Part shown: positions 1-7,550 of the stretch, one piece after another | Position numbering within the stretch: the first letter of the stretch is position 1 | Layout: each line of letters starts with the position of its first letter | DNA from: Desulfobacteraceae bacterium | GTDB taxonomy: Bacteria > Desulfobacterota > Desulfobacteria > Desulfobacterales > JAUWMJ01 | Assembly: GCA_030612225.1 (NCBI GenBank) | Contig: JAUWOH010000015.1 | Coordinates: 1 to 17,892 of the forward strand | DNA: 17,892 nt | Reading direction: 5' to 3' | Notes under the pieces: model-generated | Databases searched by the model: none | Seen by the model: the letters and a program-made list of their open reading frames with translations, nothing else | What the model was told of the DNA's origin: nothing | Program-made: the position numbers and the translations under genes

Positions 1-3000
1 AAAGGCAATCACCTTTTTCCTTTCCCTTATGGCCATATCCCGTGTCTGAAGCAGATAGAGATCACTAATAGCCGGACTCTCAAAAGTGAACTCCAACTCC
101 TGGGGACCCCAGGCCTCATCGTAAATCAAACTATTTGCCCAGGCTTTTAACGCCATGTAAATATCCGGAAAGTGAGACTCAAGGGTTGTGTCTGTGTCCC
201 GCATTTCGATATCCTGCTGGTTTATTGAAATCGGCAGCGTATTAACCAGCCCCGCAACCACATCTTCTCCCTGATTACCAAGGGTAAAATCACCCCATAA
301 CCTTAATGCATCTTCGGACCATCTGGGATTATGTGTAAAAAACACACCGCTGCCGGATGAGCTGGAGATATTGCCAAAAACCATCGATTGCACCGTAACA
401 GCAGTGCCCCAATCGTCTGATATTCCCATGATTTTGCGATAGGTTTTTGCTCTGGAAGATTCCCAGGAATCAAAAACACTCTTTATTGTCATACTAAGCT
501 GATCAAACGGATCTTCTATTATTTTAATGCCTGATTCTTTAATCATCGCTTTATAGGTCCGTGCCACTTCCTGCATCTGTTTTCCTGTAAATTGTCTTTT
601 ATATAAAATTCCTGCTTTGTGTTTAAATTCTTTGATGATTGCATCAAAATCATCCCTTTCCAGACCAAAGGCCATGCCGTAGCATTGTAGAAAACGGCGA
701 TAATTATCCCAGGCAAACCACAAGTTGCCACTTCGAGCGGCAAGCCCCGCTGTAATCTCCTCGTTTATTCCAACATTAAGAAAAGTGTCCATCATGCCGG
801 GCTGTGAAATAGAAGATCCGCTTCGCACAGAAAAAAGAAGTGGGTTTTTCGGATCTCCAAACACCGTGCCGGTAGCCTTTTCAATAGCAGATATGCTGTG
901 TGCAACCTGTTCTTTGAAATTTAGTTCTGCTGCCGAATAGCTGTAGATGACATCTTTGCATCGGAAAACTTCGGTGGTTATGATAAAACCGGAAGGTACC
1001 GGCAGGCCGAAATTATGAAGTTTAACCAGATTAAACCCTTTATTACCCAAGTGAATTATGCCGTTAACCCTGTAGCTAACTTGGTGAATCAGCGTCATCG
1101 CATTTTCGGGGTCATAGATAAGGAGTTTATGAAGATTATCTTTGGGGAGCTTGTCAGCCTGCTGAAAAAGGGTATTTAGGATACGGCTGATAAAAATATC
1201 GAGCTGCTGCAGGCTCAGTGAAAGGGCTATCTGGTCGCGAAAAAAGATTTCCGAAATCCTGTACACCAGCTTTTCGGTATCAAGCTTAGTTCCCTGGGGA
1301 AGGTATTTTGCCTGAATCCGACTGACAGGTAAATTAGAAAGAATTCTGCTTAAGTTTTCTTCGTGAATATTGTTGAAATAATCATTGATTATATTTTTTA
1401 CTGCCAGAGCAAACCCTTTAAAAATATCCAGATACTGTGTGAAGGTAAAGCCACTAATCATAAGAGAATGGGCAAGAAGATCCAGTTGCAGTTCCATTTC
1501 CACCGATGAAATTCCATCAAGCTTCAGCGCCTTGTTAAATGACCTTAATTGTGTATATATCTGGTAAAATGTTGCCCTGGTTATCAGGCTAAGATCTATA
1601 TTTTCAACAAGCCGCTCAAAAAGAACATTCACTAAAGATTCAATTCGAAAAGTCAGCCCAAGGGCATCGAATTTCATCTCATGGTAACTTCCGTACATGG
1701 AAGGAATATCCACGGTGATATGCCTTTTTTTATATATATCTTCCCTTATTTCATAGGCTTCGGAAGATAATATCAACTTTTTAAGCCGGTCAAGGTAATC
1801 GAGGAGCTTGTTCAGCTTTTTCTCGTCATCGGGCAGCACAAGAGCCTGTTTTAGCCGGTTCAAATCGGAAAAAGCCTCAGTAGAAAGCTGTGTAATGTAA
1901 TTGTTCAGTTCGATGTGTTCAATATTATATTTCTGGTTTAAAAGCTGGTATAAGGTTGTAAAAAGTTCTACTCGTTCGAAATCCTTTCTTTCTACGCCTA
2001 AAATGCTTTTAAAAACCTGCTTGAGTTTATTTTCTTTGATGGTCAAAAGATCATCCGGCAAAACAAACCCTTTTTCACAAAGATGCGACACAATAGCATG
2101 AACGCCATCTATATAAAGTCCTTTTGTTTCTATTTGACTGTAGATATTTGGCGGAACAAATGGCTTAAGGTTTTCCTTTTCCCTGGTTGCCCAGAAATGA
2201 AGGATTGCTTCCATAAAGCCTATTATCTGACTGCTGCTTTCCACATGGCTTTGCTTCCGCAGGAAATGTACGAGAATATCCTTTCGATGTGATATTTCAT
2301 CAATCTGCGTTGAAATATCTCTTAATTTTCCCTCAGCACCGATATCGTTGAAATAAACCGGAAAGATCTTTGCAAGTTGCTTTGAAAGATTAAATACAGG
2401 CCCGATTTTGCTGTTTAAAAACCCGGTGATATCACGGGGAAACAGATCGATATCTTTTATAAAAACACCGCTAAGGGAAAGGTGGATGATCATATTTGAA
2501 AGGAGTCTGGTGGACCATTTTGGGTTCAGTTCAATAAGCTCCAGCCATGTGCGTATATTCAGAATATGGGCATTGTTAACTTTTATCTGCCAGTCATCTC
2601 CCACACCGTTGATCATCGGCGACTGAAAACCAAGGTCGATTACAGAATCGATAAAAAAGTTAACAAGATCGCTTTCATCGGTTTTGTAAACACCCTTTCC
2701 CATATTAAGAACACAGTTCAGTGCAGTAGCAGGGTACATGCCGCTTCTGTCTTTTAAAATAGAAAAGGTTTTTTCAAGCAGTTTTCGGATATTCATGTGG
2801 CTTTCATGACCGATGAGCCAGCTTAATGTTCTGTTGATGCTTCTTAAAGCTTCCTCGTGAATCATCGACAATCCGGAAATGTTCATTATATGAAATAAAA
2901 ATATCACTTTCCACTGGTTACCCTTTTTCCTTTTCTTTCCGGCATCAAGAAGTTTTCCAGGAATTTTTCTATATATTTCGACAATTTCGCTATAGCCCGG

Positions 3001-3768
3001 AAGTTTAACCAGCTCTTTAAGCACCTCCTCAGATTCTATATGCTCAGCTTTTTTTATCTCGTCCAGTTGCTTATTTATATCCTGAATCCTTTTAAGGGAT
3101 ACGTCCTTAAATAAATCATCCGGTTTGTCAATGCTGTCGACACTTTCCGCCTCTTTTTCAAACCAGGCCCGAGGATCTCCCTCTTTTTGCCAGTAAGAAT
3201 ATGTATGCTGGTAATATTTCAGTAAAAGTAAATTAATTGCCCTGTAGCCGGTTGTAAGCTTTGGTGCATGCTTATAAAGCACTTCAGCCAGCCTGTTTAT
3301 CTGATAAAAGCTTTTAACAAATAAGAAGAAATGCTCTTTGGGATAATCGGTGATTTGGTTAAAACCGTCATTAACTACCGGCATAAATCTTTCGATGTCG
3401 GAGCCGGCATCCTTTATAAGTTTTTGTAAAAAAAGGAGAAGGTTGTCCACGGCATCCGTTCTTACGCTTTTATCCGATGTTGATTTAATAGCATCGGAAA
3501 AAATATTGATGTAAACACCTGCCGCAGCTACCCCTTGTGGATGTTTTTTGATAAGATGAAAATATTCGAGACAATACCCCCTTGCCTCCTTTACAATAAA
3601 GTCCCAGTTCTTATAAGGATGCGAAAGTTCTTTTAAAAATGTGTTCAAACCCTCCATCAGCCCATAATATCGGGACATGACCTCCTGCAGGGTCGAATAT
3701 TTGGCATCTATCTCGACGTCAACATGATAGTCGGCTATATTCACTTCAAGGGCTTTTGACTTTATCAT
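1..3768 (-). CDS. PEP synthase/PPDK-type ATP-grasp domain protein with very long N-terminal region (partial, C-terminus off window)
   Basis: The frame stays open for 1256 codons from an ATG at 3768 to the left edge with no stop; I checked the triplets through it. Residues about 895-1250 are a PPDK/PEP-synthase ATP-binding domain. Visible motifs are GNKGFNLVKL (equivalent of the ATP-binding lysine of PPDK), SVRSG followed by QPGMMDTFLN, the GTAVTVQSMVFGN stretch, an ELEF segment, and LLQTRD, which carries the Gln/Arg pair near the end of the nucleotide domain. In the family this domain transfers phosphate from ATP towards a swivelling histidine. That histidine domain and any PEP/pyruvate barrel would lie beyond position 1. 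The first ~890 residues look like soluble, mostly helical sequence and match nothing I recognise. The start overlaps the rsmA stop as ATGA, implying translational coupling. The substrate cannot be told, so naming it ppsA or ppdK would be unsafe. Confidence 0.85.
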   Translation of the reverse strand, partial: MIKSKALEVNIADYHVDVEIDAKYSTLQEVMSRYYGLMEGLNTFLKELSHPYKNWDFIVKEARGYCLEYFHLIKKHPQGVAAAGVYINIFSDAIKSTSDKSVRTDAVDNLLLFLQKLIKDAGSDIERFMPVVNDGFNQITDYPKEHFFLFVKSFYQINRLAEVLYKHAPKLTTGYRAINLLLLKYYQHTYSYWQKEGDPRAWFEKEAESVDSIDKPDDLFKDVSLKRIQDINKQLDEIKKAEHIESEEVLKELVKLPGYSEIVEIYRKIPGKLLDAGKKRKKGNQWKVIFLFHIMNISGLSMIHEEALRSINRTLSWLIGHESHMNIRKLLEKTFSILKDRSGMYPATALNCVLNMGKGVYKTDESDLVNFFIDSVIDLGFQSPMINGVGDDWQIKVNNAHILNIRTWLELIELNPKWSTRLLSNMIIHLSLSGVFIKDIDLFPRDITGFLNSKIGPVFNLSKQLAKIFPVYFNDIGAEGKLRDISTQIDEISHRKDILVHFLRKQSHVESSSQIIGFMEAILHFWATREKENLKPFVPPNIYSQIETKGLYIDGVHAIVSHLCEKGFVLPDDLLTIKENKLKQVFKSILGVERKDFERVELFTTLYQLLNQKYNIEHIELNNYITQLSTEAFSDLNRLKQALVLPDDEKKLNKLLDYLDRLKKLILSSEAYEIREDIYKKRHITVDIPSMYGSYHEMKFDALGLTFRIESLVNVLFERLVENIDLSLITRATFYQIYTQLRSFNKALKLDGISSVEMELQLDLLAHSLMISGFTFTQYLDIFKGFALAVKNIINDYFNNIHEENLSRILSNLPVSRIQAKYLPQGTKLDTEKLVYRISEIFFRDQIALSLSLQQLDIFISRILNTLFQQADKLPKDNLHKLLIYDPENAMTLIHQVSYRVNGIIHLGNKGFNLVKLHNFGLPVPSGFIITTEVFRCKDVIYSYSAAELNFKEQVAHSISAIEKATGTVFGDPKNPLLFSVRSGSSISQPGMMDTFLNVGINEEITAGLAARSGNLWFAWDNYRRFLQCYGMAFGLERDDFDAIIKEFKHKAGILYKRQFTGKQMQEVARTYKAMIKESGIKIIEDPFDQLSMTIKSVFDSWESSRAKTYRKIMGISDDWGTAVTVQSMVFGNISSSSGSGVFFTHNPRWSEDALRLWGDFTLGNQGEDVVAGLVNTLPISINQQDIEMRDTDTTLESHFPDIYMALKAWANSLIYDEAWGPQELEFTFESPAISDLYLLQTRDMAIRERKKVIAF

Positions 3769-4616
3769 AAATTTAAAACCTCATTCAGACAGTTACTTAA
3801 ATTTACAAATTCAGAAACACTCAGAGTTTCGGCGCGCCGGCTGGAATCAACCCCTGAGCGCTGTAATGCGTCAAGGACTGTTTCTACATTAATATGAAGC
3901 ATACTTTTTGAAAGTGCATTTTTAAGGGTTTTTCGCCTTTTTCCAAAAGCAGCTTTTATAACCTCAAAAAGAAACAGCTCATCGCAGACCGGGAAATCCG
4001 ATTTATCTTTAAATTTTATCTCCAGAACTTCGGAATCGACTTTTGGTTTAGGAAAAAACAAATCGGCCTTTACGGTTGCCAGGGATTTGATTTCAGCGCA
4101 GTATTGAAGCATTACCGATAGTCGGCTATAATCCTTGCAGCCTGGACTAGCGGTAATACGCTGCGCCAGTTCTTTTTGAAACATAAGGATTGCACGGCTG
4201 ACATTCCTTCGGGATTCTATGAGCTTAACAAGAACCTGTGAAGAAATATTATAAGGGAGATTGCCGATAACTACGATTTTTCTCTTTGCCTCATCAGCAA
4301 GAGCGTTTATATCTACATCCAATATGTTATTGTCCATTAATACAACATTGGAAAGATCACTTGCAAGTAGCTGTGTTTTTAACAGATCAATTATCGGTCT
4401 GTCTTTTTCAACCGCAAAAACTTTTTGTGCAATATGTGATACGGGAAGAGTAAGTGCGCCGAGACCAGCGCCTATTTCCAGAACAACATCTTCCGGTGTA
4501 ATTTTACCTCGGGTTACTATCATCCGGGCAGTTGACGGGTCAGATAAAAAGTGTTGGCCCAGATTCTTTTTAGCGCGGACATTATGTGCATTAAGGAGTA
4601 CTCTTGGTGAGGTCAT
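3765..4616 (-). CDS. rsmA: 16S rRNA (adenine1518-N6/adenine1519-N6)-dimethyltransferase
   Basis: This is RsmA/KsgA, which uses S-adenosylmethionine to dimethylate two adjacent adenines in the 3'-terminal hairpin of 16S rRNA during 30S maturation. The 283 residues match the usual family length. The N-terminal KKNLGQHFL signature is at residues 16-24, SAM-binding motif I (LEIGAGLG) at about 46-53, an acidic ribose-contact region VEKD near 69-72, and the catalytic NLPYNIS motif at 119-125. The C-terminal part carries the conserved FGKRRKTLKNAL stretch. No convincing Shine-Dalgarno precedes the ATG at 4616. I keep this start because it gives the normal distance to the NLGQHFL motif. The stop overlaps the next start by four bases (ATGA). 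Confidence 0.97.
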   Translation of the reverse strand: MTSPRVLLNAHNVRAKKNLGQHFLSDPSTARMIVTRGKITPEDVVLEIGAGLGALTLPVSHIAQKVFAVEKDRPIIDLLKTQLLASDLSNVVLMDNNILDVDINALADEAKRKIVVIGNLPYNISSQVLVKLIESRRNVSRAILMFQKELAQRITASPGCKDYSRLSVMLQYCAEIKSLATVKADLFFPKPKVDSEVLEIKFKDKSDFPVCDELFLFEVIKAAFGKRRKTLKNALSKSMLHINVETVLDALQRSGVDSSRRAETLSVSEFVNLSNCLNEVLNL

Positions 4617-4672
4617 TGTCGGGGTCCGGGGTTGTTGGTTTAGATGTGATGGCGCTGTAAAAAGCAGAATTT

Positions 4673-4752
4673 ACCACAGAGAGCACGGAACTCACAGAGA
4701 TAACTACTTAATAAATCAAAATATTCTTTGGGAGCTCTGGAAGCTATGTGGT
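4673..4752. repeat. Imperfect inverted repeat (ACCACAGAG...-type), MITE/REP-like
   Basis: The left arm 4673-4700 begins ACCACAGAGAGCACGG. The right arm 4725-4752 ends CTATGTGGT. They are reverse-complementary at 19 of 28 positions, separated by 24 nt of A/T-rich sequence. The element occupies the spacer upstream of rsmA. Similar CACAGAG/CTCTGTG palindromes are scattered in many environmental bacterial genomes; that is recollection, not a search. The mismatches suggest a decayed copy. Confidence 0.6.
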
Positions 4753-4822
4753 GAAAAATGACTTTTTACGAGTTCATCAAGTTTTTGTTTTTTAGTATAC
4801 CACGGAAATGATTTTTTTTCAA

Positions 4823-4863
4823 TTGAGGCAATTTCAAAATGCTCAAATTTGAAACTGGCTCAA
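4823..4863. repeat. 16-bp-arm hairpin abutting the methyltransferase stop codon
   Basis: Arms TTGAGGCAATTTCAAA (4823-4838) and TTTGAAACTGGCTCAA (4848-4863) pair at 14 of 16 positions around a 9-nt loop. The right arm touches the stop codon of the minus-strand methyltransferase gene. On the minus strand the stem is followed by an A-rich, not a T-rich, tail, so it is not a textbook intrinsic terminator. On the plus strand it is followed by AATTATTTT. It may act as an mRNA 3'-end stabiliser or a weak terminator. Confidence 0.5.
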
Positions 4864-6057
4864 TTATTTTGGAAATAGCTTAAGCTGGGAATTGACTTGC
4901 GTCTTTTTCCTGAATGAAGAACGATTTTGTTTTGGTTTTCGCTTTTTTTCCTGCAATGTTTCATTATTATAGCTCTTTAACTCCATACTCCAGTCTTTAC
5001 AAAAAATTTCCTGAGGCTTATCGAAATATTTAACCTTAAAAGTATTTTTATCCGTTTTTTTGATATCCATCAAATTATTAATAATAAGCTGTTTTTCCTG
5101 GGCCGTTATAACAGGGAATTGATAATATCTATTCGTGTGCTTCATCGGTCCCTTTGTTTTGATCCTGTTTCCTGCAAAATCGATATGTCTTTTAATCCTG
5201 TTATAAATGTATTCGTTGGAAAAACTAACAATGTTGTCTTTTATAGCAATAATTTCATCACGCAAAGCTGAGTCAATTTCAAAACCAACGCTGTTTCTGC
5301 CGGATGCCATGGCAGCAGCCATAGTTGTTCCGGTCCCTAAAAAAGGATCAAGAACAACATCATCTTTGACGGAATACATATTTATCAACCTGTAAACAAT
5401 TTCAAATGGAAAAGCGCCGCTTTTAAGCCTGCTTTCCTTTGTACTCAATACCTGTGATGCTCCTTTAATATCGAACCATATGTCTGAAAACCACGAGTTT
5501 CTTTCTTCCCAGAAAAGAGCGCTTTCATGCCTGTTTCTTTTTTCCTGTTCTTCTTTAAAAACCCTTTTTGAACCTTTTCGAACTATCAGAATAAATTCAT
5601 GTTCCAAAGTAACATAGGCCCCGGCGGGCAGCATGCCTGAACCCATGAATTTATTTGGAGCATTGGTTTGTTTCCTCCATAATATATCCGGCAGGGCGCT
5701 GAAGCCCAATTCCTGAAGAAAATTTAAAATTCTCGAATGATTCGGATATAAACAAAAATCTTCATCTATAGTTCTGACTGCATCGCCGATATTAATGCAG
5801 GCAAATCCTCCATTTTTTAAAACGCGGAATATTTCTTTCCATACCCGATCCAGTTCTTTATGCATCAGCTCAAAAGCCTTCATGCCGTGAGATCGTTTTA
5901 AAGCATCCTCTATGGATGGGTTTTGATCGCAAAACATTTTATCCCACATTTTTATCATAGGATACGGCGGAGAGGTAACGATCAGATCTACACTTTCCGA
6001 ATCTATCGAATCCATTTTATTTGAATTGCCGAATATTATCCTGCTGTATGTTTCCAT
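4864..6057 (-). CDS. Site-specific DNA methyltransferase, beta-type order (N4-cytosine or N6-adenine)
   Basis: This protein transfers a methyl group from SAM to an exocyclic base amine in DNA. The catalytic motif IV, TSPPYP, is at residues 28-33 and the SAM-binding motif I (LDPFLGTGTT) follows at about 232-242. That order is typical of beta-class N6_N4_Mtase enzymes. SPPY rather than DPPY leans towards N4-cytosine, but this is not decisive. The last ~120 residues are Lys/Arg-rich and unassigned, ending QLKLFPK. The ATG at 6057 is preferred: it follows AAAAAGAGCT and gives a normal distance to TSPPY. A TTG at 6075 is the only upstream alternative before an in-frame stop at 6084-6082. No restriction endonuclease gene is adjacent, so it looks solitary. 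The recognition sequence cannot be read from sequence. Confidence 0.92.
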   Translation of the reverse strand: METYSRIIFGNSNKMDSIDSESVDLIVTSPPYPMIKMWDKMFCDQNPSIEDALKRSHGMKAFELMHKELDRVWKEIFRVLKNGGFACINIGDAVRTIDEDFCLYPNHSRILNFLQELGFSALPDILWRKQTNAPNKFMGSGMLPAGAYVTLEHEFILIVRKGSKRVFKEEQEKRNRHESALFWEERNSWFSDIWFDIKGASQVLSTKESRLKSGAFPFEIVYRLINMYSVKDDVVLDPFLGTGTTMAAAMASGRNSVGFEIDSALRDEIIAIKDNIVSFSNEYIYNRIKRHIDFAGNRIKTKGPMKHTNRYYQFPVITAQEKQLIINNLMDIKKTDKNTFKVKYFDKPQEIFCKDWSMELKSYNNETLQEKKRKPKQNRSSFRKKTQVNSQLKLFPK

Positions 6058-6139
6058 AGCTCTTTTTATTGACAACCATTTTCAATCATTTAATAATGCT
6101 TTTTTAAGCTTGCTTGACCTATTTCTTTAACCCATAAAA

Positions 6140-6307
6140 TGAGACCTCTGCAAAAAGGCACTTTTTACCCGATTAGCGCTAAAGGTTAGCGATATCCTCG
6201 AAACATCATATATATTCCTGTGGTTGATCCGCCTGAGGCGGATCGCCTTTCTTGAGCTTGAACAGATAAGCGTAGACTTCGAAAATTATCATTTTACAAA
6301 GGTCTCA
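6140..6307. repeat. MITE-like repeat, copy 1
   Basis: A 168-bp non-coding unit bounded by terminal inverted repeats. The left end TGAGACCTCTGCAAAA and the right end TTTTACAAAGGTCTCA pair at 14 of 16 positions. It shares with the copy at 7551-7743 a core GGCACTTTTT-CCCGATTAGCGCTAAAG (one base differs, shown as a dash), a downstream TATATTCCTGTGGTTGA block and the ATCCTCGAAA block. Inside lies a perfect hairpin GATCCGCC-TGA-GGCGGATC (6226-6244). No transposase is visible, so it would need to be mobilised in trans, if mobile at all. Confidence 0.7.
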
Positions 6308-6596
6308 AAATAATAGTATTAAATCACGTAAACTGTCAATAACATACAAGAAAATAAATAATTATCTTCCAAAATTGAACATTTTGAAACTGTCTCATAT
6401 GAAATATCTTTCTCAGTTTTTATGGTATTCAATTCTCAATTTTTTCGGTAATAATCCCCATAAAGGGGATAATATCTTGATATTACTTATCATCAATATA
6501 ATTATATTGATTTTGCATGATTTTTGCATTAACACTTTAGGTGCCTGTTTGGTTGAGCTGACATGATTCAGAAAAAGATAAAAGAGGGCTTAAATA
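6308..6596. other. A/T-rich intergenic stretch upstream of the 46-aa gene
   Basis: About 290 bp with no convincing gene. A TTG-started frame at 6375-6566 would encode a hydrophobic Ile/Leu-rich peptide but has no ribosome binding site and looks like a by-product of A/T richness. A short inverted repeat ATCCCC-ATAAA-GGGGAT lies at 6454-6470, and a sigma-54-like sequence at 6512-6528. Confidence 0.5.
6512..6528 (+). promoter_or_regulatory. Possible sigma-54-like -24/-12 promoter
   Basis: TTTGCATG-ATTT-TTGCA resembles the TGGCACG-N4-TTGC consensus, with the correct 11-nt distance between the -24 G (6515) and the -13 G (6526). The first G of the -25/-24 GG pair is T here, which normally weakens or kills such promoters. 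It lies about 70 nt upstream of the 46-aa gene. Weak call. Confidence 0.2.
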
Positions 6597-6737
6597 ATGG
6601 ATGATAGAAGAACCGATAAAAATAGACGTTCTGGTAAAGATAATAGAAAAGGTGGGTCATCCTCATATAATGGCCCCGAAAAGAGAAGTTTAAGATTCAG
6701 AAGAAGTGAAACTGATAGACGAAAGAAAAAAGAGTAA
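6597..6737 (+). CDS. Small Arg/Lys-rich hypothetical protein (46 aa)
   Basis: An ATG-to-TAA frame encodes 46 residues starting MDDRRTDKNRRSGKDNRKG and ending DRRKKKE. It is extremely hydrophilic and basic, with repeated RRSGKD-like words and a central GPEKRS segment. I recall similar short RRxGKDRR-type proteins in Desulfobacterota, without known function. An AGAGGG ribosome binding site sits about 8 nt before the ATG. It is the only plus-strand gene of the window and converges on the 50-aa gene with a 49-nt gap. Possible nucleic-acid binding is inference from composition only. There is no signal peptide or membrane segment. Confidence 0.6.
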   Translation: MDDRRTDKNRRSGKDNRKGGSSSYNGPEKRSLRFRRSETDRRKKKE

Positions 6738-6786
6738 AGGGTATATCCCAGATATGTACGGGAGCGCCACGGAACTGGACCTATGC

Positions 6787-6939
6787 TTATAGATTCTCTT
6801 CTTCATTCTGAGACTGATCTGGAGTCTCTTCTGGTTGCATGGCTTTTTTATCCAGTTTGCTTTGTCTCTTTTGTTCTTTCTTTTTCTTCCTTGCTAATTC
6901 TTTTTGACGTTTATTAAATTGATAATTTGATCTTGCCAA
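6787..6939 (-). CDS. Small basic conserved hypothetical protein (50 aa, TTG start)
   Basis: The 50-residue product begins (M)ARSNYQFNKRQKELARKKKK, continues with a charged Lys/Arg helix, and ends with an acidic Glu/Gln tail (EETPDQSQNEEENL). I recall short SNYxxxKRQKELxRKKK proteins as conserved hypotheticals near cold shock genes in proteobacteria; their function is unknown to me. The frame stays open to 7074, giving a 95-residue version from an upstream TTG/ATG-like start. A strong GGGAGGT ribosome binding site 6 nt before the TTG at 6939 fixes the start there, and the extra upstream residues have different composition. It lies downstream of the cold shock gene on the same strand, beyond its terminator. 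Confidence 0.75.
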   Translation of the reverse strand: MARSNYQFNKRQKELARKKKKEQKRQSKLDKKAMQPEETPDQSQNEEENL

Positions 6940-6945
6940 TTTGTT

Positions 6946-6952
6946 ACCTCCC
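6946..6952 (-). promoter_or_regulatory. Ribosome binding site fixing the TTG start of the 50-aa gene
   Basis: GGGAGGT on the minus strand, 6 nt upstream of the TTG at 6939. It is the best Shine-Dalgarno in the neighbourhood and the reason the longer 95-residue reading is not adopted. Confidence 0.75.
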
Positions 6953-7053
6953 TGGCTGTTATTTCTAAGACTGACAACAAGAAAAGGATCTATGAGCGGA
7001 CTTTTTTGAGGTCTGATGATAGCGAAATATAAAGGTATAAATTCAAACAAAAC

Positions 7054-7093
7054 AAAAGGGCATCCCCTCAACATTAGAGAAAATGCCCTTTTT
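7054..7093 (-). terminator. Intrinsic terminator of the cold shock gene
   Basis: Arms AAAAGGGCAT (7054-7063) and ATGCCCTTTT (7083-7092) pair perfectly over 10 bp, starting 16 nt after the cold shock stop codon. On the minus strand the stem runs into TTTTGTTTTG. The A/T symmetry means it could also stop plus-strand transcription. Confidence 0.8.
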
Positions 7094-7108
7094 ACTCAGA
7101 ACATAAGG

Positions 7109-7309
7109 TTAAATTACAGTGACATTTGCAGCGGCAGGACCTTTTGGTCCGTCCTCTATATCAAAGGAAACCTGGTCGCCCTCATTGAGGGATTTAAAAC
7201 CGTCTGCATTGATTGCTGAATGATGAACAAACACATCCGCTCCGTCTTCCTGCTCAATGAATCCGAATCCTTTTCCGGCGTTAAACCACTTAACAGTTCC
7301 ATTAGTCAT
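7109..7309 (-). CDS. CspA-family cold shock protein
   Basis: A 66-residue single cold-shock domain, the normal length for the family. It carries RNP1 (KGFGFI, residues 13-18) and RNP2 (VFVHH, 26-30) after the usual NGTVKWFNAGKGFGFI start. Members bind single-stranded RNA/DNA and melt mRNA secondary structure in the cytoplasm; some are cold-induced, others constitutive. The ATG at 7309 is backed by AAGGAGG (7318-7324) with 8-nt spacing. A candidate promoter at 7434-7461 would give a leader of roughly 115 nt, consistent with the long regulatory leaders of csp mRNAs. An intrinsic terminator follows directly. Which csp paralogue this is cannot be decided. Confidence 0.96.
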   Translation of the reverse strand: MTNGTVKWFNAGKGFGFIEQEDGADVFVHHSAINADGFKSLNEGDQVSFDIEDGPKGPAAANVTVI

Positions 7310-7433
7310 GATAACATCCTCCTTTCTTAAAAATTTTCAACGTCACAAACTGGAGGTGCCACTTTGACAAATGGATTATTCCTTCAGAAAGAAACCGTCC
7401 CGCAGATTAAACAGGACTTAATTGATTTAACAC

Positions 7434-7461
7434 ATAATAATCTTATTTAGGAAGAAAGCAA
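7434..7461 (-). promoter_or_regulatory. Candidate promoter of the cold shock gene
   Basis: On the minus strand TTGCTT (7461-7456), a 16-nt spacer, then TATTAT (7439-7434). Transcription would begin near 7427, leaving a leader of about 115-120 nt before the ATG. This is a motif match in A/T-rich DNA, so the call is modest. Confidence 0.35.
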
Positions 7462-7550
7462 GCTAATTATTTGTTATTTTTAAAAAAATGGGGAATACGC
7501 ATTTAAACGCGCAAAAGCGAAATGTTACGCGAAGAGTGTCAGAGACGGCT

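Noticed and set aside
4261..4761. 166-aa plus-strand open frame opposite rsmA
   Set aside because: It is the antisense shadow of a gene with clear family motifs.
4848..6398. TTTGAAACTG-CTCA shared at 4848-4862 and 6384-6398 as a direct repeat flanking the methyltransferase gene
   Set aside because: 14 of 15 matches are expected by chance several times in an A/T-rich window of this size, and flanking similarity does not extend.
6375..6566. Hydrophobic 63-aa open frame on the plus strand
   Set aside because: TTG start, no ribosome binding site, Ile/Leu richness from A/T-rich DNA, and overlap with probable regulatory sequence.
6940..7074. N-terminal extension giving a 95-aa version of the 50-aa protein
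   Set aside because: The GGGAGGT site lies just before the internal TTG at 6939, and the upstream residues have a different composition and overlap the cold shock terminator.
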